64,000 bases of DNA from Bact-08 sp964533215 (GTDB lineage Bacteria; Bacteroidota; Bacteroidia; Bacteroidales; UBA932): NCBI GenBank assembly GCA_964533215.1, contig CAZHLJ010000005.1, positions 1-64,000 of the forward strand. The letters are read 5' to 3'. A program made the position numbers and the translations under genes. Of the stretch, positions 17,676-26,370 are shown in pieces (position 1 is the first letter of the stretch; each line of letters starts with the position of its first letter). The notes beneath the pieces were generated by a model. The model was not told where the DNA came from. It was given only the letters and a program-made list of their open reading frames with translations, and did no database searches.

Positions 17676-18593
17676 ATGAAATTACGCTGCTCTTTTATGG
17701 CAGTCGTCTTGGGGTATGTCGCATTGGTGTGTGCTGCAACACTTTCTGGTTGTGCATCCCTCTCCAAGAGTCAGATAGCCTCAGTTGAAAAACTTTCAGT
17801 GTCTTGCGACAGTTTTGCAAAATATCCAAGTGCTTTGTTTGTACAGATTGCAGAAATACGGTCAGAAAGGGGTTGCTATTATACTGCTTCGTTGAGCGAT
17901 CCTTTGTTGAGGGTCAAGGAGCTTAATTCATTGGAAAAGGCACGTAAGTCTGACTTGGCTTTGGCAAAGAAAATGGACGCATCTCTTGAGATACTCAGAG
18001 CATATCAACGTTCATTAAAATCGCTATCTTTTGCTGAACGCTATAACTCTACAGGACGAGAGTTCCGCTCTCTTGGAAGAGGTCTGGATTCATTGATTTC
18101 AAGATATAATCTTATGAATATAGCAGATCCTCTTCCACTGGGAATTGGCAAGGCTATAGGCAAGATTGTGGGTTATGGGGCCGAACTGTACTTGCGTAAT
18201 GTGCAGGCGAAGGCTCTCCGTGAATTTGTAGTTGAAGGGGACTCTCTGGTAATGGCCGTAACCAGTAATCTTATCGGAATTCTCTCTTCTGACCCTGTCC
18301 GGGAATTGATTGATAATGAAATAAGCGGACTGGAAATCAATTATGTCTCTTATCTCAGATCTGGGGGAGGTGATTTTACCGGCGATAAGGAGTATCTGGC
18401 TCTTTTGCACAAGTCCGGTAATCTTCAGACACTCCGCTCTGGTACTGTTTCTGCAGCAAAGTCTTTATCCAAGGCTCATAATAAACTTGCCTCTGAGATT
18501 GCCAAACGTAAAAAGATAAAGCAATTGTATGCTGAGATCAGGGAACTGGATGATGAACTCTATTCGTTAAAAACTTTACTAGATAAATTTTAA
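17676..18593 (+). CDS. Lipoprotein of unknown function
   Basis: The ATG at 17676 is preferred over an in-frame TTG six bases upstream. The 305-residue protein has a lipoprotein signal with lipobox LSGC (near residues 24-27). The mature part is predicted to be largely helical, with a long Lys/Glu/Leu-rich C-terminal segment that could form a coiled coil (SKAHNKLASEIAKRKKIKQL). I recognise no family. It lies 27 bases after the epimerase gene and 5 bases before a small helical protein gene, so it is probably cotranscribed with both. Confidence 0.6.
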   Translation: MKLRCSFMAVVLGYVALVCAATLSGCASLSKSQIASVEKLSVSCDSFAKYPSALFVQIAEIRSERGCYYTASLSDPLLRVKELNSLEKARKSDLALAKKMDASLEILRAYQRSLKSLSFAERYNSTGREFRSLGRGLDSLISRYNLMNIADPLPLGIGKAIGKIVGYGAELYLRNVQAKALREFVVEGDSLVMAVTSNLIGILSSDPVRELIDNEISGLEINYVSYLRSGGGDFTGDKEYLALLHKSGNLQTLRSGTVSAAKSLSKAHNKLASEIAKRKKIKQLYAEIRELDDELYSLKTLLDKF

Positions 18594-18598
18594 AAGCT

Positions 18599-18961
18599 AT
18601 GTCTGACATTATGACTGATAGCGGGAAAAATGCTATCCTTCCGGATGAACTCGCCGAACTGCGTCGCGCGTTCCTGGAGATTGAAAATTTGCGTTTTGCA
18701 TCAGGAATCTCCACCAAGGAGAAAATCAGCCTTGAGTCGGCTTCTGTCAATCTAAGAGATATAGAGCGTGAAATAATTTCAATGCTTGGGGAGGAGATAG
18801 CAAGAGAGATAAAAGCATCTTCGGTTTCCTTGGAGGAGTTGACAAAGAGAATCAAGACACGAACTGATAAGTTCTCAAAACTGCCGGGTGCTCTGGATAA
18901 AACGACAGATATTATACTTGAAGTGATAGATATTGCAAGACGAATCGGAAGAGAGCTATAA
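18599..18961 (+). CDS. Small helical protein of unknown function
   Basis: The 120-residue protein lacks a signal peptide or membrane segment. It is rich in charged residues and predicted to be helical (LPDELAELRRAFLEIENLRF, SVNLRDIEREIISMLGEEI). No family is recognised. It follows the lipoprotein gene by 5 bases and precedes the NusG-like gene by 19 bases, so the reading frame is well supported by context. Confidence 0.55.
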   Translation: MSDIMTDSGKNAILPDELAELRRAFLEIENLRFASGISTKEKISLESASVNLRDIEREIISMLGEEIAREIKASSVSLEELTKRIKTRTDKFSKLPGALDKTTDIILEVIDIARRIGREL

Positions 18962-18980
18962 AAAGGGTATATTTGCAGAT

Positions 18981-19469
18981 ATGAGTTGGTATGTTTTATA
19001 TACAGCTGCAAGGGCTGAAAAAAAGGTAGCTGAGAGGCTTTGCGATATTGGTGTTGAAGTTTTCCTGCCTGTTCACAGGTCCAAGAGAAAGTGGAGTGAC
19101 AGGGTTAAGATAGTGGACTTGCCGCTTTTCAATTCCTATGTATTTGTCCGTCATCCTGAGCATAAACTCAGAAATTTGCTCAGTGTATATGGTGTTTCAA
19201 GGATTATATTCTATTTAGGCCGGCCGGCAGTGGTCAGAGATGATGAGATAGATGCCGTAAAGGAGTTCCTGCGGATTGCTGAAAACCGTGAAATAATTTC
19301 AGAAGGAGATCAGGTTGAGATTCTGAACGGTGCCATGGAGAGTAAAAAGGGTGAAGTATTGAAGATAGAGGGGGAGAGAGCAATACTGTATCTGGAAGAG
19401 CTAGGTGCCAAAATTTATGTATCTTTGTCTGATGTTAATAAAGTAAACGATAACCAAAATGGATTATAA
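18981..19469 (+). CDS. UpxY-type NusG-like transcription antiterminator
   Basis: Start at ATG 18981 gives MSWYVLYTAARAEKKVAERL, the standard start of NusG-type N-terminal domains. The 162-residue protein has an NGN domain (1-95) with FLPVHRSKRKWSDRVK and LFNSYVFVR, and a short KOW-like C-terminus (EGDQVEILNGAMESKKGEVL). UpxY proteins are specialised NusG paralogues that promote readthrough of capsule operons in Bacteroidales. Here no capsule operon follows. The next gene, DUF4290, overlaps it by 11 bases. A TATATTTG box at 18968-18975 is close to the ATG. Confidence 0.82.
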   Translation: MSWYVLYTAARAEKKVAERLCDIGVEVFLPVHRSKRKWSDRVKIVDLPLFNSYVFVRHPEHKLRNLLSVYGVSRIIFYLGRPAVVRDDEIDAVKEFLRIAENREIISEGDQVEILNGAMESKKGEVLKIEGERAILYLEELGAKIYVSLSDVNKVNDNQNGL

Positions 19470-20109
19470 TACACAAAGAAATAAGCTCCTAATGCCTGAA
19501 TATGGCAGGCATGTCCAGAAGATGATCAAGTATGTGAAGGAGATTGAGGACAGAGACAAACGAAATGAACAGATAAGGGCAGTTGTGGGAGTTATGGGAA
19601 TTCTTAATCCGCAGCTAAGGGATCTCAGTGATTTCAGACATAAGCTTTGGGATCATGTACAGATAATTTCAGATTTTGAAATAGATATAGACTCTCCCTA
19701 TCCTACTCCGACAAAGGAGACATTTGTTACCAAGCCTAATCCTATTCCATTGGAGAAGAGTCCTTTAAAGGCTGCTCACTATGGGCGCAACATACAGAAT
19801 ATGATTGATATGGTTGCCAATAAGCCTGACGATGATACTCGTAGGAGCATGATTCTGATTCTGGCAAATTATATGCGTCAGCAATATCTTATCTGGAATA
19901 AGGATGCCGTTGCTGAAGAGACTATTTTCAAAGATCTTGAAAGACTTTCAGAAGGCAGGATTGTTGTTCCCGAAGATCTTCATCTTTCTACTTCAATTCC
20001 TTCGGTTGTCAATGTCCAGAGTACTCACGGTTCTCATGGAGGACAACATGGTAACCCTAGGGGAAATTTTCGCCCGAGCAACAAGAAGAAAAACTATAAG
20101 AGAAAATAA
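19459..20109 (+). CDS. DUF4290-domain protein
   Basis: The 216-residue protein begins MDYNTQRNKLLMPEYGRHVQ, characteristic of DUF4290, a Bacteroidota family usually found just before murA. The middle part (NPQLRDLSDFRHKLWDHV) is also conserved. The C-terminal 40 residues are rich in His, Gly, Asn and Lys and look disordered. No signal peptide is seen. The function is unknown. The gene overlaps the end of the NusG-like gene and precedes murA by 15 bases. Confidence 0.85.
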   Translation: MDYNTQRNKLLMPEYGRHVQKMIKYVKEIEDRDKRNEQIRAVVGVMGILNPQLRDLSDFRHKLWDHVQIISDFEIDIDSPYPTPTKETFVTKPNPIPLEKSPLKAAHYGRNIQNMIDMVANKPDDDTRRSMILILANYMRQQYLIWNKDAVAEETIFKDLERLSEGRIVVPEDLHLSTSIPSVVNVQSTHGSHGGQHGNPRGNFRPSNKKKNYKRK

Positions 20110-20124
20110 TAAATCGCAAAAGGT

Positions 20125-21474
20125 ATGGCAGTTTTTAAGGTAGAGGGTGGGCACCGTCTTAAAGGCGAACTCATTCCACAAGGGGCCAAGAATGAGGCTC
20201 TTCAGATTCTATCCGCTGTATTGCTGACAGATAAGAAGGTGGTTGTGCACAATCTACCTGATATCCTTGATGTCAACAAACTTATTGAACTATTGGTAGA
20301 TCTTGGTGTTGAGGTTGAACCTGTTGGTTCAAGGTCGAATGCTGATCATGTGGATAAGTCTTCACAGAAGTCTTCTCATAGCTACTCTTTCTGTGCACGA
20401 AATCTTAATCTGGATTACCTCAGGTCTGCCGATTTTTGTAAGAAATCTGCTGCCCTAAGGGGATCTGTCATGTTGGTCGGTCCTTTGCTCACTCGTTTTG
20501 GCTTTGCATTTATGCCAAAACCAGGAGGAGATAAGATTGGACGCAGACGACTTGACACTCATATGATAGGATTGGAGAAGCTAGGGGCAAAGCTAAATTT
20601 TGAAAATGCTGATTCGTTTTTCGAATTACGGACTGACGGTCTAAAAGGTTGTTATATGCTTTTGGATGAAGCTTCTGTTACCGGAACGGCAAATATACTA
20701 ATGGCTTCCGTGCTTGCAGAAGGCGTTACTACCATATACAATGCTGCCTGCGAACCTTATCTTCAGCAACTATGCAGGATGTTGATAAGTATGGGAGCAA
20801 AAATTCAAGGTGTGGGTTCTAACCTGCTCACAATCGAGGGTGTAACTTCATTGAATGGGACAGAACATACAATTTTGCCCGATATGATTGAGGTTGGCAG
20901 TTTTATAGGCCTTGCAGCCATGACTGCCAGTGAGATTACCATAAAGAATGTCGCATACGATGAACTCGGAATAATTCCAGATCAGTTTCGCAGGCTTGGA
21001 ATTACAGTGGAGCGCAGGGGTGATGATATCTATATTCCTGCTCACGAACATTATGAAATTGATAGTTTCCTTGATGGATCTATAATGACTATTGCTGATG
21101 CCCCTTGGCCCGGACTTACTCCCGACCTTCTTAGTGTATTTCTTGTTGCCGCAATTCAGGCAAAAGGATCAGTGCTGATTCATCAGAAAATGTTTGAAAG
21201 CAGGCTTTTCTTTGTGGACAAACTTATAGACATGGGGGCTCAGATTATCTTGTGTGATCCTCACCGTGCCACAATTATCGGTCATGACCGTAATTTCTGT
21301 CTGAGAGGAACACGAATGTCCTCTCCGGATATAAGGGCCGGCATTGCTTTGCTTATTGCAGCAATGAGCGCTCGTGGTACAAGTGTCATTGAAAATATTG
21401 AACAGATTGACCGGGGCTACCAGAACATCGACGGACGTTTAAATGCCATAGGTGCAAAAATTGAAAGGATTTAA
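20125..21474 (+). CDS. murA: UDP-N-acetylglucosamine 1-carboxyvinyltransferase MurA (Asp variant)
   Basis: The 449-residue protein begins with FKVEGGHRLKGELIPQGAKN, the MurA substrate-binding start (KN near 22-23). MurA transfers enolpyruvate from PEP to UDP-GlcNAc, the first committed step of peptidoglycan synthesis. The active-site loop reads PGGDKIGRRR, so the Cys of the E. coli enzyme (Cys115) is Asp136 here (codon 20530-20532). This Cys is the target of fosfomycin, and enzymes with Asp at this place are known to be insensitive to it. The gene follows DUF4290, the usual Bacteroidota order. Confidence 0.95.
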   Translation: MAVFKVEGGHRLKGELIPQGAKNEALQILSAVLLTDKKVVVHNLPDILDVNKLIELLVDLGVEVEPVGSRSNADHVDKSSQKSSHSYSFCARNLNLDYLRSADFCKKSAALRGSVMLVGPLLTRFGFAFMPKPGGDKIGRRRLDTHMIGLEKLGAKLNFENADSFFELRTDGLKGCYMLLDEASVTGTANILMASVLAEGVTTIYNAACEPYLQQLCRMLISMGAKIQGVGSNLLTIEGVTSLNGTEHTILPDMIEVGSFIGLAAMTASEITIKNVAYDELGIIPDQFRRLGITVERRGDDIYIPAHEHYEIDSFLDGSIMTIADAPWPGLTPDLLSVFLVAAIQAKGSVLIHQKMFESRLFFVDKLIDMGAQIILCDPHRATIIGHDRNFCLRGTRMSSPDIRAGIALLIAAMSARGTSVIENIEQIDRGYQNIDGRLNAIGAKIERI

Positions 21475-21498
21475 TTGAGAAAAGAGAGAATTTAATAT

Positions 21499-23934
21499 AT
21501 GGCTAAGAAAAAAAAATCTGTTACTGGTGAAGTCGCACCGGCACCGCAAGGCAAGGAGGCTTTCCGCCTTATTGCCGGTCTATTCTTTGGTGCATTATCT
21601 ATATACACTTTTGTAGCTCTTTCATCATATCTCTTCACATGGGCAGAGGATCAATCTTTGCTCTCACGTACTGATGTGTGGAGCAGTTTTGTACCTGTGC
21701 AGAACGGGGGAGGGAAACTGGGCTTCTTCTGGGCCAATCTTCTGTTATCTGAATTATTTGGCCTAGGTGCTTTCATAATTCCTTTTTTCTTTCTGGGAAT
21801 TGCTGTATACTCGCTTAAAATAAAAAAAATCAGGCTTTTAAGGATTTTTTTCCTGGCTGCCTTTGGAGCTATAATTACCTCTGTGTTTTTCTCGTATGTG
21901 TTTAGCTTTACAAGTGTTGACACCTGGTTCGGGAATGGAGTGGGAGGTTCTTATGGATATTATGTTAACAAGTGGCTGATCTCCATGCTGGGCTCAACCG
22001 GGGCAGGAGCTATTATCATTGTGCTTTTCATTCTTTGGCTGGTTGTACTTAACTATGGAGTTGTCCTATGGTTCAACCGTGTAATTGATAGCATTTTCCA
22101 TCGCAAACCTAAAGTCAGGGCAGAAGAATTGCCTGTTGGGGATGAGATTGTAAAAGATGCAATAAAAGATGAAGAAAAAGAGACTGAAAAAGATAAGGAT
22201 GGAGAGGTTATCTTCGAAATCGAAGGTGATGACTCCAAGGTTGTTCCTCTCTCTATAAACGATGCTGCTGCTATGGCCGCAGGTGAATCGATTCTGACAA
22301 GTACTGGCAATTCTCAGGATGATATAGAAGCTTCTGCTGATTCTAAGTTTGAAATTGAAGAAGATGCTGAGGATGAAGAGGAGGAGGATTTTATCAAGGA
22401 TCTTCCAAAGGGATCTTTGGACACGCTTTTTGATCCAAGATTGGACCTGTCAGATTATCAGCTCCCTCCGTTAAATCTATTGGATGATTATAAGGATAAG
22501 ATATACAAGGTCCCTCACGATGAACTAGAAAAGAATAACCGGAAAATTGTAAAGACTCTTGGTGATTATAAGATTGCAATTGAAAGGATTTTTGCACGTA
22601 CCGGCCCGACTGTCACATTATATGAGATTGTTCCGGCAGCCGGCGTGAGGATCTCACAGATAAAGAGACTTGAAGATGATATTGCTCTTTCTCTGGCTGC
22701 CCGTGGTGTGAGGATAATTGCTCCTATTCCGGGGACAAACGCTGTCGGCATTGAAGTCGCAAATGACAAACCTAGCATAGTGCCTATGCGTTCTATGCTT
22801 GAAGATATAAAGTTCAGGAATTCAAATTTTGACCTGCCTATTGTACTTGGTAGAACGATATCTAATGAGGCTCTCACATTCGACCTTGCCAAAATGCCTC
22901 ATCTTCTGGTAGCAGGTGCTACCGGCCAAGGAAAATCTGTCGGGTTGAATGCTATTATCACCTCATTGCTGTATACAAAACATCCTTCGGAATTGAAATT
23001 TGTTCTGGTAGACCCAAAAAAGGTTGAGCTTTCACTTTACTCCAAGTTGGAACGCCATTTTCTAGCCAAATTACCTGACTCAGATGATGCGATTATAACT
23101 GATACCCAGAAGGTCGTTTATACTTTGCGCTCTCTTACAATTGAGATGGATGCAAGATATGATCTCCTGAAGATGGCTCATGTGAGGAATCTCAAGGAGT
23201 ACAATGAAAAATTCTTGTCAAGAAGGCTAAATCCAAACAAGGGACACAGATTCATGCCGTTCATCGTGGTTGTGATTGACGAATTCGCAGATCTGCTGAT
23301 GACTGCAGGCCGTGAAATTGAAGATCCGATAGCACGTCTTGCCCAATTGGCCCGTGCAATAGGTATCCATTTGGTAATTGCAACTCAAAGACCAACCACA
23401 AATATCATAACTGGTTTGATTAAGGCTAACTTCCCAGCTCGTGTTGCATTCAGGGTGATTTCAAATATCGATTCAAGGACTATTCTTGATACAACAGGAG
23501 CAAATCAGCTTATTGGTAGGGGTGATATGCTTTTCTCTACCGGCGGAGAGCTTACCCGTGTACAATGTGCTATGATTGATACTGCTGAGGTGGAAAGAAT
23601 TACTGAGTTCATCGGCTCTCAAAGGGGTTATACATCTGCTCACTTTTTACCAGAATACGTAGGCGAGGAGGGTGAGTCTTCCGGTGCAGGTGAAGTAGAT
23701 CTTGGCAAAAGGGATAAGCTATTTGAAGAGGCAGCAAAATTGGTGGTTCAGTATCAGCAGGGTTCAACTTCGCTCATCCAACGCAGGATGAATCTTGGTT
23801 ACAATAGGGCAGGACGAATAATGGATCAATTGGAAGCTGCGGGAATAGTCGGCCCTTTCGAAGGAAGTAAGGCACGCCAGGTCCTCATAACGGATTACAA
23901 CTCGTTGGATAGGATTTTGAAAATACTTGAGTAA
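21499..23934 (+). CDS. ftsK: DNA translocase FtsK/SpoIIIE
   Basis: The 811-residue protein has about four membrane segments in the first 200 residues, an acidic linker (about 205-310), an alpha-beta motor domain with Walker A GATGQGKS near residue 473, Walker B VVVIDEFADLL near 593, and ATQRPTTNIITG near 633. A C-terminal winged-helix (gamma-like) domain covers about 740-811 (LVVQYQQGSTSLIQRRMNLG). FtsK moves DNA at the division septum to resolve chromosomes. It lies 24 bases after murA and 9 before the lolA-like gene. Confidence 0.96.
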   Translation: MAKKKKSVTGEVAPAPQGKEAFRLIAGLFFGALSIYTFVALSSYLFTWAEDQSLLSRTDVWSSFVPVQNGGGKLGFFWANLLLSELFGLGAFIIPFFFLGIAVYSLKIKKIRLLRIFFLAAFGAIITSVFFSYVFSFTSVDTWFGNGVGGSYGYYVNKWLISMLGSTGAGAIIIVLFILWLVVLNYGVVLWFNRVIDSIFHRKPKVRAEELPVGDEIVKDAIKDEEKETEKDKDGEVIFEIEGDDSKVVPLSINDAAAMAAGESILTSTGNSQDDIEASADSKFEIEEDAEDEEEEDFIKDLPKGSLDTLFDPRLDLSDYQLPPLNLLDDYKDKIYKVPHDELEKNNRKIVKTLGDYKIAIERIFARTGPTVTLYEIVPAAGVRISQIKRLEDDIALSLAARGVRIIAPIPGTNAVGIEVANDKPSIVPMRSMLEDIKFRNSNFDLPIVLGRTISNEALTFDLAKMPHLLVAGATGQGKSVGLNAIITSLLYTKHPSELKFVLVDPKKVELSLYSKLERHFLAKLPDSDDAIITDTQKVVYTLRSLTIEMDARYDLLKMAHVRNLKEYNEKFLSRRLNPNKGHRFMPFIVVVIDEFADLLMTAGREIEDPIARLAQLARAIGIHLVIATQRPTTNIITGLIKANFPARVAFRVISNIDSRTILDTTGANQLIGRGDMLFSTGGELTRVQCAMIDTAEVERITEFIGSQRGYTSAHFLPEYVGEEGESSGAGEVDLGKRDKLFEEAAKLVVQYQQGSTSLIQRRMNLGYNRAGRIMDQLEAAGIVGPFEGSKARQVLITDYNSLDRILKILE

Positions 23935-23943
23935 TTTGCAGAT

Positions 23944-24612
23944 ATGACTAATTTACTTAAATCTTTTACTAAGGTAATACTATTTGTTTTTCTTAGCATA
24001 ACTGTCATCTTGACAACAGCTTCGGCCAGCGTCGTTCCAGCCTCTGAACGCTCGGTTGATATATTACAGCGATTTTCGGCTAAAATGAAGGCTATTCCTG
24101 CATTTGAAATGAAATTCCAGATGGTGGTTGATGGTTTCAAAATCGTAGGCACCATTCAGTCCCAAAAGGAATCTTTTAAACTCACGAATTCTCAGATTGA
24201 ACTTTATTGCAATGGTAAAGTGAAATGGATATATAATATTGACAACAAAGAGCTTACAATTCTAGCCAACGATCAGTCTCAAACAGACATTACTGAAAAT
24301 CCATTGGCTTTCCTGACCTCTCTGGAACAGGGATACACATATAGCGAAAAGGCCTTATCAGGGTCAGCATCAGGTAAGTCTGTCTGGCTTATAGAGTTAA
24401 AGCCAAAAAACAAACGTCTGGCATATAAATCTATAACTATAGGCATAGAGAAAAGTACATTAAAACCGGTTTCAGTCCAGTATTTGGCGAAAAATGGGGC
24501 AAAACATATTGTGGACGTAACCTCTTTTGCTGAAAAAAGTCCTTGGCCGGTTAGTTATTTCACTTTCCCTTCTTCAAGGATGAAAGGACTGAGTGTTACA
24601 GATCTTAGATAG
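23944..24612 (+). CDS. LolA-like outer-membrane lipoprotein carrier protein
   Basis: The 222-residue protein has a signal peptide and a LolA-like pattern: VDILQRFSAKMKAIPAFEMKF near the N-terminus, NGKVKWIYNIDNKELTI in the middle, and a long antiparallel-sheet fold suggested by alternating strands. LolA-family proteins carry lipoproteins across the periplasm. It follows ftsK by 9 bases, a common pairing in Bacteroidota. Its stop lies 6 bases from that of the convergent Nudix gene. Confidence 0.82.
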   Translation: MTNLLKSFTKVILFVFLSITVILTTASASVVPASERSVDILQRFSAKMKAIPAFEMKFQMVVDGFKIVGTIQSQKESFKLTNSQIELYCNGKVKWIYNIDNKELTILANDQSQTDITENPLAFLTSLEQGYTYSEKALSGSASGKSVWLIELKPKNKRLAYKSITIGIEKSTLKPVSVQYLAKNGAKHIVDVTSFAEKSPWPVSYFTFPSSRMKGLSVTDLR

Positions 24613-24618
24613 TGCTTA

Positions 24619-25230
24619 CTATACTGCTCTTCCGAATACCTCAATGATGGAAGGGTAGGTATGTGCCAGATAGGTGGGTAAGTCGGCAGGTTTTACCCAG
24701 ACAGCTCTTTCTATATCTTCCTCTTTCTGTGGGGATGTGTCAAGGCCATTTCCTGAGTATGACATCTTGTACCAGTGGGTACATTTAAGAATGAACTTGC
24801 CGTTAAGTTCGTATGTGTGGTAGGTTTCACATATATGCTCTTTAATCTGGAGATCATGTACTCCGCACTCCTCTTCCACCTCTCTGAGGGCTGATTCTCT
24901 GATATCTTCGTTGGGCTCTTGTTTCCCTTTTGGCAAATCCCACATTCCGTGCCTGAATATTAGCAGGTATTCGCCTCTCTTGTTTGTAACAATACCTCCA
25001 CCCGCATCAATATGGGTCAGTTTAGTGCAAAGTCCTCTGAAGGTTTCATCCTCATGGTCACTTTGAATGTACAGCTTTTTAATGTCGGGAGAGCTTTGAA
25101 ATATTGCCGGGAGGTCTGAAAGATCTGAATCTGAATCCGGGTAATATATTACTGCATTGGGTTCTTTAAAAAAATGCTCACGCGAAGAGCAAACCGCGAT
25201 GCAGCGATTGTTGAAATAGATACTGTACAT
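24619..25230 (-). CDS. Nudix hydrolase
   Basis: The 203-residue protein has a complete Nudix box (GKQEPNEDIRESALREVEEE followed by CGV, about residues 94-116), which binds the metal and cleaves nucleoside diphosphates linked to another group. The N-terminal 60 residues form a separate small segment. No signal peptide is present. The substrate cannot be predicted. It is transcribed divergently from pyrE with only 46 bases between the starts. Confidence 0.9.
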   Translation of the reverse strand: MYSIYFNNRCIAVCSSREHFFKEPNAVIYYPDSDSDLSDLPAIFQSSPDIKKLYIQSDHEDETFRGLCTKLTHIDAGGGIVTNKRGEYLLIFRHGMWDLPKGKQEPNEDIRESALREVEEECGVHDLQIKEHICETYHTYELNGKFILKCTHWYKMSYSGNGLDTSPQKEEDIERAVWVKPADLPTYLAHTYPSIIEVFGRAV

Positions 25231-25251
25231 TTAAAATAGGATTGTTTTTAC

Positions 25252-25259
25252 TATCTTTG
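25252..25259 (+). promoter_or_regulatory. -7 element of the pyrE promoter
   Basis: TATCTTTG is an exact -7 match 17 bases before the pyrE ATG. A weak -33-like TTTA lies at 25230-25233. The short leader argues against attenuation control. Confidence 0.6.
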
Positions 25260-25276
25260 TGCAAAGATACTTTTTT

Positions 25277-25912
25277 ATGGACTCTATTGAAAAAATAATT
25301 GCAAAACAACTTTTGGATTTGAAAGTTGTTCAGTTGAATGTTGAAAAGCCTTTCACTTGGGCTTCTGGTTGGAAATCTCCGATATATTGTGATAATCGCA
25401 AGTTGTTGTCTTATCCTGAAGCAAGAACTTTGGTATGTAATAATTTAGCCACTATAATCAAACAGAATTATGATAAGGTGGATGTGATAGCAGGTGTAGC
25501 TACAGGGGCGATTGCATGGGGTGTTTTGGTTGCAGCAGCTTTGGGAAAGCCATTTATATATGTTCGTCCTCAACCAAAGGATCATGGAACAGGTGCACAG
25601 ATTGAGGGTGAATTCCCATCTGGGGCAAACGTAGTGGTTGTTGAAGATCTTATATCCACTGGCGCAAGCTCTCTCTCTGCTGTTGACTGCCTCTCTAAAG
25701 CTGGGGCAAATGTTCTGGGAATGGTTGCAATATTCTCATACAATTTTGATAAATCGCGCAGGGCATTTGAATATGCAAATTGTGAGTTAAGGACGCTTTC
25801 AAATTATGACGCTCTTATAGATCAGGCGCTTGCATGTAATTATATAGCCAAGGATGAGATAGACACCCTCAGGGAGTGGAGATATCGTCCGGAAGCCTGG
25901 GGTAGGGAGTAA
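25277..25912 (+). CDS. pyrE: Orotate phosphoribosyltransferase
   Basis: I use ATG 25277 (MDSIEKIIAKQLLDLK) since the longer frame would start upstream of the -7 element. The 211-residue protein has FTWASGWKSPIYCDNRK near residue 28, typical of PyrE, and the PRPP-binding motif VVVVEDLISTGASS near residues 118-131. PyrE joins orotate and PRPP to make OMP in pyrimidine synthesis. An SRPBCC protein gene follows after 4 bases, an order I associate with Bacteroidota. Confidence 0.95.
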   Translation: MDSIEKIIAKQLLDLKVVQLNVEKPFTWASGWKSPIYCDNRKLLSYPEARTLVCNNLATIIKQNYDKVDVIAGVATGAIAWGVLVAAALGKPFIYVRPQPKDHGTGAQIEGEFPSGANVVVVEDLISTGASSLSAVDCLSKAGANVLGMVAIFSYNFDKSRRAFEYANCELRTLSNYDALIDQALACNYIAKDEIDTLREWRYRPEAWGRE

Positions 25913-25916
25913 ACTT

Positions 25917-26345
25917 ATGGGGAATACGCAAGTCAAGGGTAGAAGTGTTGTTGTAAAACAACCGGCAAATGTGCTTTTTACCCTATTCTCAGATTTAACC
26001 AATTTTACTCGTAATCTGCCTCAGGAGATGAGAGATAAGGCAGATTTGCAGTCTACACCTGACACCCTTTTGGCAAAAGTGCAGGGCTTTGAAATGGGTA
26101 TAAAGGTAGAGGAGCGCATTCCGTTCATATCGATAAAATATATTCAGAATGGCAATAGTCCTATTCCGTTCTCCCTGTTTGTCTTTTTCAATTCAATAAG
26201 TGATATTCAGACCGAGTTTCACTTGGAGTTGGATGCGGAACTGTCCGGGATGCTGAAAATTATGTTGGGAGGTAAATTGCAGGAGGTAGTTGACAAGATT
26301 ACAGACGAGATGGAAAAGGGTCTCAATGGTTCTGTGCCAAGATAG
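25917..26345 (+). CDS. SRPBCC-fold (START-like) small protein
   Basis: The 142-residue protein has the layout of the SRPBCC/polyketide-cyclase superfamily: an N-terminal strand, KQPANVLFTLFSDLTNFTRN, a curved sheet, and a long C-terminal helix (GGKLQEVVDKITDEMEKGL). This fold makes a hydrophobic ligand pocket. The ligand is unknown. It follows pyrE by 4 bases and is surely cotranscribed with it. Confidence 0.75.
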   Translation: MGNTQVKGRSVVVKQPANVLFTLFSDLTNFTRNLPQEMRDKADLQSTPDTLLAKVQGFEMGIKVEERIPFISIKYIQNGNSPIPFSLFVFFNSISDIQTEFHLELDAELSGMLKIMLGGKLQEVVDKITDEMEKGLNGSVPR

Positions 26346-26370
26346 CTTGAAATAATATCACACATATAAG

